64,000 nt of DNA from Hamadaea sp. (GCF_013362815.1 NZ_JABFVK010000069.1:22497-86496), one strand, 5' to 3'; numbered from the stretch's first letter, positions 1-7,826 are shown. Numbers and translations: made by a program. The notes: generated from the sequence alone by a model not told the origin.

Positions 1-350
1 GCGATGGCGGCGAAGATCATGCCGCCCGCGCCGTAGGACTGCGTCGCCAAGGTCGTCGACCAGACTCCGGCGAGCGCGATCAGCGCGCCGACCGACAGGT
101 CGATGCCGCCGCCGATGATCACGAAGGTGACCCCGACGGTGACCACACCGATGGCGGCCGCCTGCTGCAGGATCACCAGCATGTTGTTGACGACCCAGTC
201 GGAGTCGCCGTACAGGTCGGGCCGGATGATCGCGCCGATCACGAACAGCACGACCAGCACCCCGACCAGGCCGAGGTTGCGCCACAGCGACTCGGTGGGG
301 ATCGTCCGCCACCAGCCGCCACGCTCCACAACGGACGTTTGAGCCGTCAC
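1..350 (-). CDS. Sugar ABC transporter permease, RbsC-type (partial, C-terminus off window)
   Basis: N-terminal 116 residues of an inner-membrane permease of the ribose/xylose/inositol class; it would form the channel for the ATPase encoded just upstream. The visible part has a hydrophilic leader, a first membrane segment (LGLVGVLVVLFVIGAII), a second hydrophobic stretch with QQAAAIGVVTVGVTFVII, then GGGIDLSVGA, which is the signature of this permease family. I chose the GTG at 350 because AAGGAG lies about 7 bases before it. It follows the ATPase stop by 12 bases, so the two are one transcription unit. The gene runs off the left edge. The sugar cannot be read from the sequence. Confidence 0.9.
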   Translation of the reverse strand, partial: MTAQTSVVERGGWWRTIPTESLWRNLGLVGVLVVLFVIGAIIRPDLYGDSDWVVNNMLVILQQAAAIGVVTVGVTFVIIGGGIDLSVGALIALAGVWSTTLATQSYGAGGMIFAAI

Positions 351-362
351 CGCACAAGCTCC

Positions 363-1874
363 TTAGGACGAAGTGGGGCTCAGTGAGCCCGCCATCACCA
401 GGTCGAGGACGTCGTCCTCGGTCAGTTCGCCGGCGGGCGCCTGCTTGATCAGGCGGCCCTCGCGCATCACGAGCACCCGGTCGGCCAGACCGAGCACCTC
501 CGGCACCTCGCTGGAGACCAGCAGCACGCCGACGCCGCGGCGCGCGAGATCACGGATCACCTGATACAGCTCCGCCCGCGCGCCGACGTCGACGCCGCGA
601 GTCGGCTCGTCCAGCAGCAACAGGCGGGTGTCGCCGAGCAGCCAGCGCCCGACGACGACCTTCTGCTGGTTGCCGCCGGACAGCGTGCCGGCCGGTCGGC
701 GTACGTCGCGGGGGCGCAGCTCCAACGCGTCCGCGATCCGGCTCGCCTCCGCCTGCTCCCGGCCCGCGTCGGTGAAGCCGCCGTGGGCGTACCGGCCGAA
801 CGTGGTCAAGGTGATGTTGCGGTAGACCGGCTCGGCCAGCAGCAACGCCTGGCTCTTGCGCTCCTCGGGGGCCAACCCCAATCCCGCCCGGACAGCGGCG
901 GCGACGCTTCCCGCGGGCAGGTTCCGGCCCGCGAAGCTCACCGTTCCAGACTCAGGGGTACGCGCACCGTAAACCGTCTCGAGCAGCTCACTTCGTCCGC
1001 TGCCCACTAGACCGGCGATACCGACGATCTCCCCTGTGCGTACCGTAAAAGAGACGTCATGGAACTCCTGAGCGCGAGACAACCCACTGACCTGAAGCAG
1101 CACTTCGCCGGGGGTGCCCTCGCGGGGCGGGAAGACGTACTCGATGGACCGGCCGGTCATCTTGCTGACGAGGTCCCGAGTCGGCGTCGTACGCGCGGGC
1201 AGGTCCACCGCGGACGTCCGGCCGTCCTTGAGGACGGTGACCCGGTCGCCGATCTCGCGGATCTCCTCGAGCCGGTGGGAGATGTAGACGACCGCGATGC
1301 CCTCGGCCGTGAGCTCGCGGATGATGCGGAAGAGGTTCGCGACTTCGTCGTGGGCGAGGACCGCACTGGGCTCGTCCATGATGATCAGCTTCGCCTCGTG
1401 CGAGAGCGCCCGCGCCATGCTGACGATCTGCTTGCCCGCTGAGGGCAACGCCTCCACCAGCCGATGGACGGGGATCTCCGGATGGCCGAGTCGTTGTAGG
1501 ACAGTGCGCGTGCGGCTGGCTGCGGTCCGCCGGTGGACGAAGCCGAACCGGCTGGGTTCCTGTCCGAGGAAGACGTTCTCGGCGACAGAAAGATGGTCGA
1601 CGAGATCGAGTTCCTGGTAGATCGTCGCGATCCCGGCCTTCATGGCGGCCTGCGGATTGGCGAAGCTGACCGGGCTGCCCTGCCAGGTGACCGTGCCGGC
1701 GTCGGGCTTGTGCACCCCGGCGAGCACCTTGATGAGGGTGGACTTGCCCGCACCGTTCTGACCGAGGAGGCAGTGCACCTCACCCGCCCGAACCTGAAGA
1801 TGGACACCGTCGAGCGCCCGTACGCCGGGGAACTCCTTCACCACCCCGTCCAGCTCCAGCACCGTCTCGCTCAT
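363..1874 (-). CDS. Sugar ABC transporter ATP-binding protein, RbsA/MglA-type
   Basis: Cytoplasmic ATPase of about 503 residues with two fused nucleotide-binding domains, the usual length for RbsA/XylG/MglA proteins. The first domain has Walker A GQNGAGKST near residue 38 and Walker B LIIMDEPSAVL. The second has the degenerate loop GLVGSGRSELL expected in this family, the signature LSGGNQQKVVVGRWL and LLLLDEPTRGVD. The ATG at 1874 overlaps the stop of the ROK gene (ATGA), which fixes the start and suggests translational coupling. Longer upstream readings in this frame run through the ROK gene and are not real. No substrate-binding protein gene is visible; it may lie left of the window. Confidence 0.95.
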   Translation of the reverse strand: MSETVLELDGVVKEFPGVRALDGVHLQVRAGEVHCLLGQNGAGKSTLIKVLAGVHKPDAGTVTWQGSPVSFANPQAAMKAGIATIYQELDLVDHLSVAENVFLGQEPSRFGFVHRRTAASRTRTVLQRLGHPEIPVHRLVEALPSAGKQIVSMARALSHEAKLIIMDEPSAVLAHDEVANLFRIIRELTAEGIAVVYISHRLEEIREIGDRVTVLKDGRTSAVDLPARTTPTRDLVSKMTGRSIEYVFPPREGTPGEVLLQVSGLSRAQEFHDVSFTVRTGEIVGIAGLVGSGRSELLETVYGARTPESGTVSFAGRNLPAGSVAAAVRAGLGLAPEERKSQALLLAEPVYRNITLTTFGRYAHGGFTDAGREQAEASRIADALELRPRDVRRPAGTLSGGNQQKVVVGRWLLGDTRLLLLDEPTRGVDVGARAELYQVIRDLARRGVGVLLVSSEVPEVLGLADRVLVMREGRLIKQAPAGELTEDDVLDLVMAGSLSPTSS

Positions 1875-3031
1875 GACGCCTGCTCGAAGGCGATCTCGCT
1901 GGCCAGCAGCGCGGCCCCGGCGACGCCGGCCCGGCTGCCCAGCTCGGACAGCACGAGTGGCAGATTGCCGGTGGCGAGCGGGAGCGAGCGTTTGTAGACG
2001 ACACTGCGGATCTCGGCCAGCATCACGTGCCCGAGCTGGGCGAGCCCACCGCCGATGACGATCAGCGACGGGTTGACGAAGCTCACCAGGCTCGCCAGCA
2101 CCGCGCCGACGCGGCGGCCGCCGTCCCGGATCAGCTGCATGCATACGACGTCGCCCTCGGCTGCTCCGGCCGCGACGTCCACCGCCGTCACACTCCCGTT
2201 CGCGGCGAGCCGCTCGGCGAGCGCGGGCGAAGCCCCGGAGCGAGCCGCGGCGGTCGCCTCCCGAGCCAGGGCACTGCCGCTGAACACCGCTTCCAGGCAA
2301 CCGTGGTTTCCGCAGGTGCACACCGGCCCGGCCGAGTCCACCTGGATGTGGCCGATGTCCCCGGCACAGCCGTCAGAACCCCGGTAGACCTCGCCGTTCA
2401 GATAGATCCCGCACCCGATGCCGGTGCCGATCTTGACGAACAGGAAGTTGTCGACCGAGTGCGCGACGCCGCCGTGGCGTTCGCCGACGGCCATGATGTT
2501 GACGTCGTTGTCCACCACCGCCGGGCAACCATGCTCACGGGTGAGCAGCTCGCGCACAGGATAGCGGTCCCAGCCGGGCATTATCGGCGGCGACACCGGG
2601 ATGCCGTCACGGAAGCTGACCGGCCCCGGTACGCCGATGCCGATGCCGTCGAGGTGGGTGTAACTTCCGTCGGCTCTCGCCTTGGCCAGCAACTCGTTGA
2701 CGCGGTGGAGGATCGCCTTCGGCCCGGAGCGGATGTCCGCCGGTTCGCTGTACGCCGCCACCGGTTCCAGCCGTCCGTCGGTGATCTCGACGTCGATCGA
2801 GGTCGCGCCGAGGTCGACTCCGGCGTACCGGATCGAGGGGTTCAGCTCGACGAGAGTGGACCGCCGTCCGCCCCGGGACTGCGCCGGTCCGGCCTCGGTG
2901 ACCTGACCGGCCCCGACCAGCCGATCCAGCTCGGCGAGCAGGCGCGGCCGGGGAACGTCCAGCCGGGCGGCCAACTCGGCCCGGGACAACGGGCCTTCGT
3001 CGCGCAGGAGCCGCAGGAGCCTGACATGCAT
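1871..3031 (-). CDS. ROK-family transcriptional regulator
   Basis: 386 residues. Residues 1-60 form a winged helix-turn-helix (SRAELAARLDVPRPRLLAEL) and the rest is a ROK sugar-kinase-like domain with YAGVDLGATSIDVEI and a zinc motif CTCGNHGCLEAV near residue 236. This N-terminal HTH makes it a regulator of the XylR/NagC type rather than a sugar kinase. It is the first gene of the sugar transporter operon and overlaps the ATPase gene by 4 bases, so it most likely controls this operon in response to the transported sugar. A strong ribosome site (GAGGAG) precedes the ATG. A symmetric AT-rich repeat about 105 bases upstream is the candidate operator. Confidence 0.93.
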   Translation of the reverse strand: MHVRLLRLLRDEGPLSRAELAARLDVPRPRLLAELDRLVGAGQVTEAGPAQSRGGRRSTLVELNPSIRYAGVDLGATSIDVEITDGRLEPVAAYSEPADIRSGPKAILHRVNELLAKARADGSYTHLDGIGIGVPGPVSFRDGIPVSPPIMPGWDRYPVRELLTREHGCPAVVDNDVNIMAVGERHGGVAHSVDNFLFVKIGTGIGCGIYLNGEVYRGSDGCAGDIGHIQVDSAGPVCTCGNHGCLEAVFSGSALAREATAAARSGASPALAERLAANGSVTAVDVAAGAAEGDVVCMQLIRDGGRRVGAVLASLVSFVNPSLIVIGGGLAQLGHVMLAEIRSVVYKRSLPLATGNLPLVLSELGSRAGVAGAALLASEIAFEQAS

Positions 3032-3135
3032 GCCGTCTCTCCTCTATGGACGCATCGACGCTCGCATGTGCGTTGTGTGGCGCACACGTTACGAGCTTTC
3101 CCCAGTCGTGTCCATAGTTTTGGCGTGCCCATCAA

Positions 3136-3161
3136 AACTTTTGCTCAACTGATCAAAAGTT
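3136..3161. promoter_or_regulatory. Candidate ROK operator (inverted repeat)
   Basis: AACTTTTG at 3136-3143 and CAAAAGTT at 3154-3161 form a perfect inverted repeat with a 10-base spacer, in an AT-rich island that stands out from the GC-rich surroundings. It lies upstream of the ROK regulator, where an autoregulated sugar operon would carry its operator. ROK regulators such as XylR and NagC bind AT-rich symmetric sites. The assignment is inferred from position and symmetry. Confidence 0.5.
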
Positions 3162-3170
3162 CTCGTCGGA

Positions 3171-3231
3171 TGCAGATCAGGGTTATGCAGGCTTCCCGCT
3201 CGCGCGGAAGGCTGCATAACCCTGATCTGCA
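3171..3231 (-). terminator. Long inverted repeat, family A copy 1 (terminator-like)
   Basis: Perfect 20-base arms at 3171-3190 and 3212-3231. After one mismatch, five more pairs close the stem (CTTCC with GGAAG). It starts 8 bases after the stop of the MauE-like gene, so it probably ends that operon. The arm sequence (TGCAGATCAGGGTTATGCA) recurs with two changes at 13758. There is no clear U-tract, as is common in actinobacterial terminators. Confidence 0.65.
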
Positions 3232-3239
3232 GGTAACGG

Positions 3240-4091
3240 CTAGACGGCGTACTCGGGTTGCGCGTGCGACTCGACGGCGGCCAACGTCCCACCGTTCTCG
3301 TCGACGATGGCGGCCCGGACCGCCTGCGGGTCGTAGCGCAGACGCGGGACGGCGAACACCGCCGACGCGGTCGCTCCGGCGTACCGGGCGGAGTAGACCA
3401 GCACTCGCCAGTCCGCCTCGTCCCAGTGCTCGCGGACGTCCGAGGTGACGCTGCGGGCCAGGTCTCGCCACGCGCTGCTCTTGTGGAGTTGGTCCACGGT
3501 CGACTCCAGCGGGACGTCGAACGCGCCTGGCGAGGCGAGCGGATGGGACAGGCGGGCGTACAGGCGGCGCAGCGGCATCAGCCAGTGCTCGTCGAACTCC
3601 GGCGAGAAGACGACGATCGCGGCGAACTCGGCCAGCAGCAGGGCGACCCCGGCGACCGGATGCGCCGCGAACGCACCGGGCCAGGCTGCTCCGGAAACCA
3701 GCGCCAGCACCGATCCGGCCAGCATCAACCCGGCCCGGCCGAAGCTGCGGCCGTTGATCGGGATGGGCTGCGCGCTCAGGCAACCGCAGGACGCCTTGGG
3801 GTCCTTGATCTTCGCGTACGCGAGATAGCCGAGGAAACCAGTGCTCAGGGCGGTGGCGGCGACCGCCTCCAGGCGTACGAGTCCGGGCAGGACGAGAGCC
3901 GCGCCCAGCACCGCTTCGACTCCGGCGAGCGTGCGATAGGCGAGCACCGCCCGATCCTCGCCGAGCAGCGGGGCGAGCGCCGTACGCCGGGCGTGCGCGG
4001 CCGCGTACCGACTGAAGAGCTTGGCTTGCGCGGACCACAGCAGGACCGCGCCGAGCAGGAGAGGTTGCACCGATCCGATCCAGGCAAGCAT
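3240..4091 (-). CDS. MauE-like redox-associated membrane protein
   Basis: About 283 residues. The first ~165 residues are a four-to-five-helix membrane domain of the MauE/DoxX kind, with a CGCL dicysteine motif in DPKASCGCLSAQP near residue 105. MauE proteins are associated with disulfide formation in the cysteine-rich light chain of methylamine dehydrogenase. The ~115-residue C-terminal part is soluble and I do not recognise it. ATG at 4091 fits the GGGGAG site slightly better than the GTG one codon earlier (4094). It is the last gene of a three-gene operon with a cysteine-rich barrel protein and a Tat substrate, so a role in oxidising that protein's cysteines is plausible. No methylamine dehydrogenase genes are nearby. 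Confidence 0.75.
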   Translation of the reverse strand: MLAWIGSVQPLLLGAVLLWSAQAKLFSRYAAAHARRTALAPLLGEDRAVLAYRTLAGVEAVLGAALVLPGLVRLEAVAATALSTGFLGYLAYAKIKDPKASCGCLSAQPIPINGRSFGRAGLMLAGSVLALVSGAAWPGAFAAHPVAGVALLLAEFAAIVVFSPEFDEHWLMPLRRLYARLSHPLASPGAFDVPLESTVDQLHKSSAWRDLARSVTSDVREHWDEADWRVLVYSARYAGATASAVFAVPRLRYDPQAVRAAIVDENGGTLAAVESHAQPEYAV

Positions 4092-4160
4092 CACTTTCTC
4101 CCCACGGGAACCGGGCAGCCGGGCGGCCGCACCCGCGCCGGACTGCCTTGTGCATACCAG

Positions 4161-4775
4161 TTAGTGGTTGTGCTCGATGGTGGAGGTGTAGAGGGTGGCG
4201 ATCTCGATCTCGTTTGTGTCGGGGAGCCACGCCCCGATCACCTGAGCGTGCCGTCCTACCTGGACCATCGTCATGTCGGCGATGGCCGGGGTGCTGTTGT
4301 AGGAGGCGGCCGTGACGCCGGGCACGACGTGCCCGATGATGCGCTTGCCCCGATGGTCGAAGTGGATCTTCTTCGGAGCCAGCGCCGCGATGTGGACCTG
4401 GAGGTTCACGATGTTGACCCAGATCGCGTCGGCGGCGAGCGTGCCGTCGCCGAGACGTACGCCCCGGGCGTAGAGACCGTCACCCACCGCGACCTTGTCG
4501 AGGCTGGTCGGGTGCAGTTTCCAGATGCTGGACGCGTTCGTGACCCGGATGCGCCACAGGGTGCCGTCCGAGCCGGCCACCAGCAGCATTCCCTCATTGA
4601 TGCCGGTGACCCGGCCTTCGGCGAAGTTCGGGTCGGGCGCGCCCGGTTCGACGTCGTCGCTCTTGGCGAACGCCGCCTCGGGGGCGAGCGAACCGAGCGC
4701 GGTAGCGCCGACGAGCGTGGCACTGCCGAGCACGGCCGAGGTGAGCAGGGACCGGCGGTCCATGTTGAGAGCCAT
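4161..4775 (-). CDS. Tat-exported protein of unknown function
   Basis: 204 residues. The N-terminus MDRRSLLTSAVLGSATLVGA is a twin-arginine signal with cleavage likely after AAFA near residue 37. The mature part is short beta strands (EGRVTGINEGMLLVAG, GDGLYARGVRL, AQVIGAWLPDTNEIEIATL) that look like two small beta-barrel repeats similar in style to DUF5666; I cannot name a family. There are no cysteines in the mature region. The ribosome site (GGGGAGG) overlaps the stop codon of the upstream barrel gene, so the two are translated together. It may act as the Tat carrier for its signal-less neighbour (inference). Confidence 0.8.
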   Translation of the reverse strand: MALNMDRRSLLTSAVLGSATLVGATALGSLAPEAAFAKSDDVEPGAPDPNFAEGRVTGINEGMLLVAGSDGTLWRIRVTNASSIWKLHPTSLDKVAVGDGLYARGVRLGDGTLAADAIWVNIVNLQVHIAALAPKKIHFDHRGKRIIGHVVPGVTAASYNSTPAIADMTMVQVGRHAQVIGAWLPDTNEIEIATLYTSTIEHNH

Positions 4776-4787
4776 CTCAGTCCTCCC

Positions 4788-5198
4788 CTACACGATGTCG
4801 ATGTACGCGGGCCGCAACCCGTAGGAAAGGCTGGAGATGGCACTGAACGCCGCGGGCGTCAGGTCGATCAGCCGGTTGGAGCCGCAGACCGATCCACAGC
4901 AGGTGCGCTCGCCGCAGAACAGGTCGGTCTGCGGGCCGCAGTCGGCGATGGTGGTGCCGACCTTTTGACCCGTGCAGCGGTTGGTGGTGTAGTGCTTGAA
5001 CCCGCAGGTACGGCGGCTGAGGCTCTCGCCGCAGGCTTCCGGGTTCGTGATCGAGTGACAGGCGTCGGACGTGTTCGGCCAGGCGTGCTGGCGGCTGCCT
5101 GAGTTACAGGTGCCGCAGGCGCCGTGCCCCGCCGAGCCGCAGGGTCCCCAGGAACTGCCGCAGCAGAACCACGAGACCTCGCCGTAAATCCCGGCCAT
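4788..5198 (-). CDS. Cysteine-rich double-psi beta-barrel (RlpA/barwin-like) protein
   Basis: 136 residues with 14 cysteines, including two CC pairs. The C-terminal half reads GQKVGTTIADCGP ... NRLIDLTPAAFSAIS ... GLRPAYIDIV, which matches the order of strands and the DLS-x-AAF motif of double-psi beta-barrels (RlpA, expansin, barwin). That fold usually binds or cuts cell-wall glycans. The N-terminal half (SWFCCGSSWGPCG ... CGTC) has no counterpart I recognise. There is no signal peptide although so many cysteines imply an oxidising location. GAAAGGAG precedes the ATG. First gene of the operon with the Tat protein and the MauE-like protein. I considered a methylamine dehydrogenase light chain and rejected it. 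Confidence 0.75.
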   Translation of the reverse strand: MAGIYGEVSWFCCGSSWGPCGSAGHGACGTCNSGSRQHAWPNTSDACHSITNPEACGESLSRRTCGFKHYTTNRCTGQKVGTTIADCGPQTDLFCGERTCCGSVCGSNRLIDLTPAAFSAISSLSYGLRPAYIDIV

Positions 5199-5263
5199 GG
5201 GCTACTCCTTTCAGGACTGGGGGTATTCCTGGGAGCGTGCGATGGCCATCGACACTTGTCGTA

Positions 5264-5292
5264 ATCATGACGATAAGATCGCTGTTAGTCAA
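5264..5292 (-). promoter_or_regulatory. Candidate promoter of the barrel/Tat/MauE operon
   Basis: On the minus strand TTGACT (5292-5287) and CATGAT (5269-5264) are separated by 17 bases, close to the vegetative actinobacterial consensus. Transcription would start near 5257, leaving a leader of about 59 bases before the ATG at 5198. This lies in the only gap between the operon and the YaaA gene. Confidence 0.5.
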
Positions 5293-5303
5293 TCCTTAAC
5301 GAT

Positions 5304-6056
5304 TCACAACTCGTGGACGATAATGTCGAACCCCTTCGGCGTCGGCTCGGCGGTGTACTTCAAGTCCCGCAACGTTCCCAGCAACTCGTCCGGCGTCGTC
5401 GGCTGCGCCCCGGACAGCAGCAGGTCGCGTACCAACCGGCCCTTGGTCGCCTTGTTGAAGTGGCTTACCACCGTGCGCTTGCCGTCCCGCTCCTGCAGCA
5501 CGCGTACCGGCACGACGCCGTGGGCGGTCCAGGTCGCCGCGTAAGCGCCGGACCGCAGGTCCAGCACCAGCTCGTGGCCGATCTCGCGGTTCAGCGCCGG
5601 ATTCAAGGCTTTCTTCCAGTACGCCGTGAGCCCACCCAACGGCGGCAGACTCACCCCGATCGAGCAGCGGTAGGGCGGGATCTCGTCGTCGAGCCGGACG
5701 ACGCCCCACAGCCCGGACGACACCAGGATCTTCGCCGTGTCGACCTCCGGCGGCAGGCTCGCCAGATCGAGGTTGTCGTAGAGCACGCCGGTGTAGACCT
5801 CCCGCGCCGGCAACGTCGCTGCGGTGAGGAGACCGGCGTCGCGTACCACCTCGTCGCGCTGACCCTCGCTGAGCCCGAGCGTCGCCAGCGCCTTGGCCTG
5901 GCCGGCCTTGCTCTTCGCCGAACACAGTTTGACCAGCGCCTTCAGTACGCGTTCCCGAGGCCGGCGCAATTGCGGCAGGAACAGCGAATCGAGGTCGACG
6001 GGCGCGCCGGAGCCGGCGTCGGCCTTTCCCTCCGAGGGCGGCAGCAGGATGAACAC
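5304..6056 (-). CDS. yaaA: YaaA-family peroxide stress protein
   Basis: 250 residues, the normal length for the YaaA/DUF328 family. It starts MFILLPPSEGK, contains YTGVLYDNLDLASL and ILVSSGLWGVVRLDDEIPPYR, and ends with SHFNKATKGRLVRDLL, the family's most conserved segment. In E. coli YaaA lowers free intracellular iron and limits DNA damage during peroxide stress; the same role is likely here but not shown. The start is a GTG. It lies 21 bases after the Nudix gene, which itself follows the lysozyme-like gene, so all three may be co-transcribed. DNA- or nucleotide-damage control would link YaaA and Nudix. Confidence 0.92.
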   Translation of the reverse strand: MFILLPPSEGKADAGSGAPVDLDSLFLPQLRRPRERVLKALVKLCSAKSKAGQAKALATLGLSEGQRDEVVRDAGLLTAATLPAREVYTGVLYDNLDLASLPPEVDTAKILVSSGLWGVVRLDDEIPPYRCSIGVSLPPLGGLTAYWKKALNPALNREIGHELVLDLRSGAYAATWTAHGVVPVRVLQERDGKRTVVSHFNKATKGRLVRDLLLSGAQPTTPDELLGTLRDLKYTAEPTPKGFDIIVHEL

Positions 6057-6077
6057 GCAGGTGAGCGTACCTTCGTC

Positions 6078-6536
6078 CTACTTCGGCAGGGTGACAGCCG
6101 CCTGCAACAGAGTCCGCCGGGTCCAGAGCGGGCAGGCGGGATGCGCAACCGCTTCCTCGGTCGTCAGCCAGAGGATCTCGGCGACCTCGTCCGGCGACGC
6201 GGCGTACGGCTCGACTCCCGGTGGCACTTCGGCGGTGAACACGACGTTGACGACGGTGTCGCCGTCGTCGCTGACGAACAGCGAGTTGCCCACGTACGCC
6301 ATCGGTACGCCGTCGAGGTCGAGTCCGATCTCCTCGAGCACCTCGCGGCGACCGGTCGCCTCCAGAATGCCCGGTACGAAGCCGTCGTCCTCGACCTTGC
6401 CGCCCGGCCCGGCGAGGGTGCCCGCGGCATGTCCCTCGTTCCCCCGGCGGATGAGCAGCCAGCGGCCGTCCCGATGGGGCACTACCTCGACGTTGACCAC
6501 GTACGCCGGCCGCCCGGCTTTCGTCGTGTGGATCAC
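6078..6536 (-). CDS. Nudix hydrolase
   Basis: 152 residues. The catalytic helix is clear (RREVLEEIGLD) after GPGGKVEDDGF, so this hydrolyses a nucleoside diphosphate linked to another moiety. The loop between the glycine and the REVLEE helix is about four residues longer than the canonical Nudix box, and the glutamate usually found seven residues before RE is replaced. The substrate is therefore hard to guess. GTG start only 9 bases from the stop of the upstream lysozyme-like gene; YaaA follows after 21 bases. Confidence 0.88.
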   Translation of the reverse strand: MIHTTKAGRPAYVVNVEVVPHRDGRWLLIRRGNEGHAAGTLAGPGGKVEDDGFVPGILEATGRREVLEEIGLDLDGVPMAYVGNSLFVSDDGDTVVNVVFTAEVPPGVEPYAASPDEVAEILWLTTEEAVAHPACPLWTRRTLLQAAVTLPK

Positions 6537-6545
6537 CGCTGGAGG

Positions 6546-7505
6546 CTACAGGGCGGCGAGGATCGCCGTGAGCACCTTCCGCGCCGTCGTCTCGTGCTTC
6601 GCGTACGCGTAGGGGTAAGCCGAACCCTGAACCGCCTGGGCGGCGAGCGTGAGCTCCATGTTCTGCCAGCCGGACACCCTGAGCAGCGATTGGAAGAACT
6701 TCGTCGAGGAGTACGTCGGGTTCATGATCTGCTTGACCGTGCCCCAGCCCATGCTCGTACGCTGCTGGAACAGGCCACAGGAGTCGTAGTCCACCGAGCT
6801 GCCCTCATGTGCGTAGTCGAACGACTCCGGCACCGCCGAGCTGGCCTGGTTGTAGAGGTCGCTCTCCTGCATCGCGGTCATGATGCCGACGAGCAGACCC
6901 CGCTGCGAGACACCCAGTTTCTGGCCGGTCTTGACGATCGTGAGAGCGTTGTTCATCTGCTTCTGGTCGAGTCCGGCGACCGGCTTGACCGAGGTCACGA
7001 CCTTCTTCACGGTCGGCGACGGAGAGGGCGTCGCGCTGACGCTCGGCGTCGGGCTCACCGACGCTGTCACCCGGGGCGCGGACCGGTCGGCCGCCTCGGC
7101 GATCGTGTTGCGGTCGGCGACCTGCTGCGACGCGTTGTCCAGCTGCGTCGGGTTGCCCCGCTCGCTGGCGGCGACGGAGACGCCGAGTAGTGCGATCAGT
7201 CCCAGGGCGACGACGCGCCCCGCCTTCGCCGAGCTGTGCAATGCGCGTACCGGGCCGACGCCGGGGGTCAGCGGACCGGCCGGGGTCAGAAACCGTTCCG
7301 CCGTCTCGGTTGCCCGCTTGGCATCCGGCGTCTTCCCGGCCGGCTTCGCCGATTTCGCCAACCGGTGGCGGCCGGTCTCGCCCTCCGGACGATCTTCGCG
7401 AATACGCTCGAGAAAGAACGTCTGCGTGTCGGTCCACAGATCGGGCTTGGGGGTCTGCGTACGAGGGCTGGGTCGACCGTCATGGTCGTCATGCTGGGGG
7501 CGCAT
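6546..7505 (-). CDS. Membrane-anchored lysozyme-like (transglycosylase-fold) protein
   Basis: 319 residues. A basic cytoplasmic region of about 95 residues precedes one membrane segment (VVALGLIALLGVSVAAS). A Ser/Thr/Pro-rich linker (SPTPSVSATPSPSPT) leads to a C-terminal lysozyme-like domain with GIMTAMQESDLYN, containing the likely catalytic Glu, and DSCGLFQQR. Proteins of this layout act on peptidoglycan outside the membrane. AAGG lies 7 bases before the ATG. A near-perfect CRP-type site sits 45 bases upstream of the start, so cAMP/CRP control is likely, as known for actinobacterial resuscitation and wall hydrolase genes. It may be transcribed with the Nudix and YaaA genes. Confidence 0.82.
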   Translation of the reverse strand: MRPQHDDHDGRPSPRTQTPKPDLWTDTQTFFLERIREDRPEGETGRHRLAKSAKPAGKTPDAKRATETAERFLTPAGPLTPGVGPVRALHSSAKAGRVVALGLIALLGVSVAASERGNPTQLDNASQQVADRNTIAEAADRSAPRVTASVSPTPSVSATPSPSPTVKKVVTSVKPVAGLDQKQMNNALTIVKTGQKLGVSQRGLLVGIMTAMQESDLYNQASSAVPESFDYAHEGSSVDYDSCGLFQQRTSMGWGTVKQIMNPTYSSTKFFQSLLRVSGWQNMELTLAAQAVQGSAYPYAYAKHETTARKVLTAILAAL

Positions 7506-7549
7506 TGGTCGACCTTAAGCAGGGAAAACTCGACCGCAAACCCCCTAGG

Positions 7550-7565
7550 GGTGACCTGCGTCACA
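7550..7565 (-). promoter_or_regulatory. CRP/GlxR-like binding site
   Basis: On the minus strand the sequence is TGTGACGCAGGTCACC. This matches the CRP consensus TGTGA-N6-TCACA in 9 of 10 positions. It lies 45-60 bases upstream of the ATG of the lysozyme-like gene, a position suited to activation or repression of that promoter. Confidence 0.65.
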
Positions 7566-7796
7566 CTGTGGCAGGTCTATCTTCGCGCCTGGTGACGCGT
7601 CGGGCGACGCTGATTTTTCGGTCATGTCCGGCATTTCCGCTGGGCCGGTCGATCCGGCCGACCTTATCGACATCACCTGATTGAGCTATGGCTTTGAACT
7701 GGGAGTTTCCTGCTGACGCGATCGGCCGATCGGGCTCGCCCGTTCGAGCCCGAATCGTCCCCATACCACGATCGTTTACGCTCCCGGCCACACTCC
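7566..7796. other. Intergenic stretch without recognisable gene
   Basis: About 230 bases between the CRP-like site and the terminator of the DUF1877 gene. An open reading of 76 codons on the minus strand (7561-7791) has no family signature, no ribosome site and atypical composition, so I do not call it. The promoter of the lysozyme-like gene should lie at the left end. I checked for a ydaO-type c-di-AMP riboswitch and do not see one. Confidence 0.5.
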
Positions 7797-7826
7797 ACTG
7801 TGGGTGATCGCCTTACCACCCACAGT
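7797..7826 (-). terminator. Intrinsic terminator of the DUF1877 gene
   Basis: A perfect 10-base stem, ACTGTGGGTG (7797-7806) with CACCCACAGT (7817-7826), and a 10-base loop. It lies 10 bases beyond the stop of the minus-strand DUF1877 gene. Confidence 0.75.

Noticed and set aside
3258..5102. 614-codon open frame on the plus strand
   Set aside because: Antisense to the MauE/Tat/barrel operon in high-GC DNA. It is Arg/Gly/Asp-rich with no domain or signal, whereas the opposite strand has recognisable proteins.
4788..5198. Methylamine dehydrogenase light chain (TTQ protein)
   Set aside because: Cysteine richness and the neighbouring MauE-like gene suggested it, but the Trp and Cys spacing do not match and the C-terminal half reads as a double-psi barrel. 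No heavy-chain gene is present.
5313..7190. 625-codon plus-strand frame
   Set aside because: Runs antisense through YaaA, Nudix and lysozyme-like genes. Composition is typical of GC-driven shadow frames.
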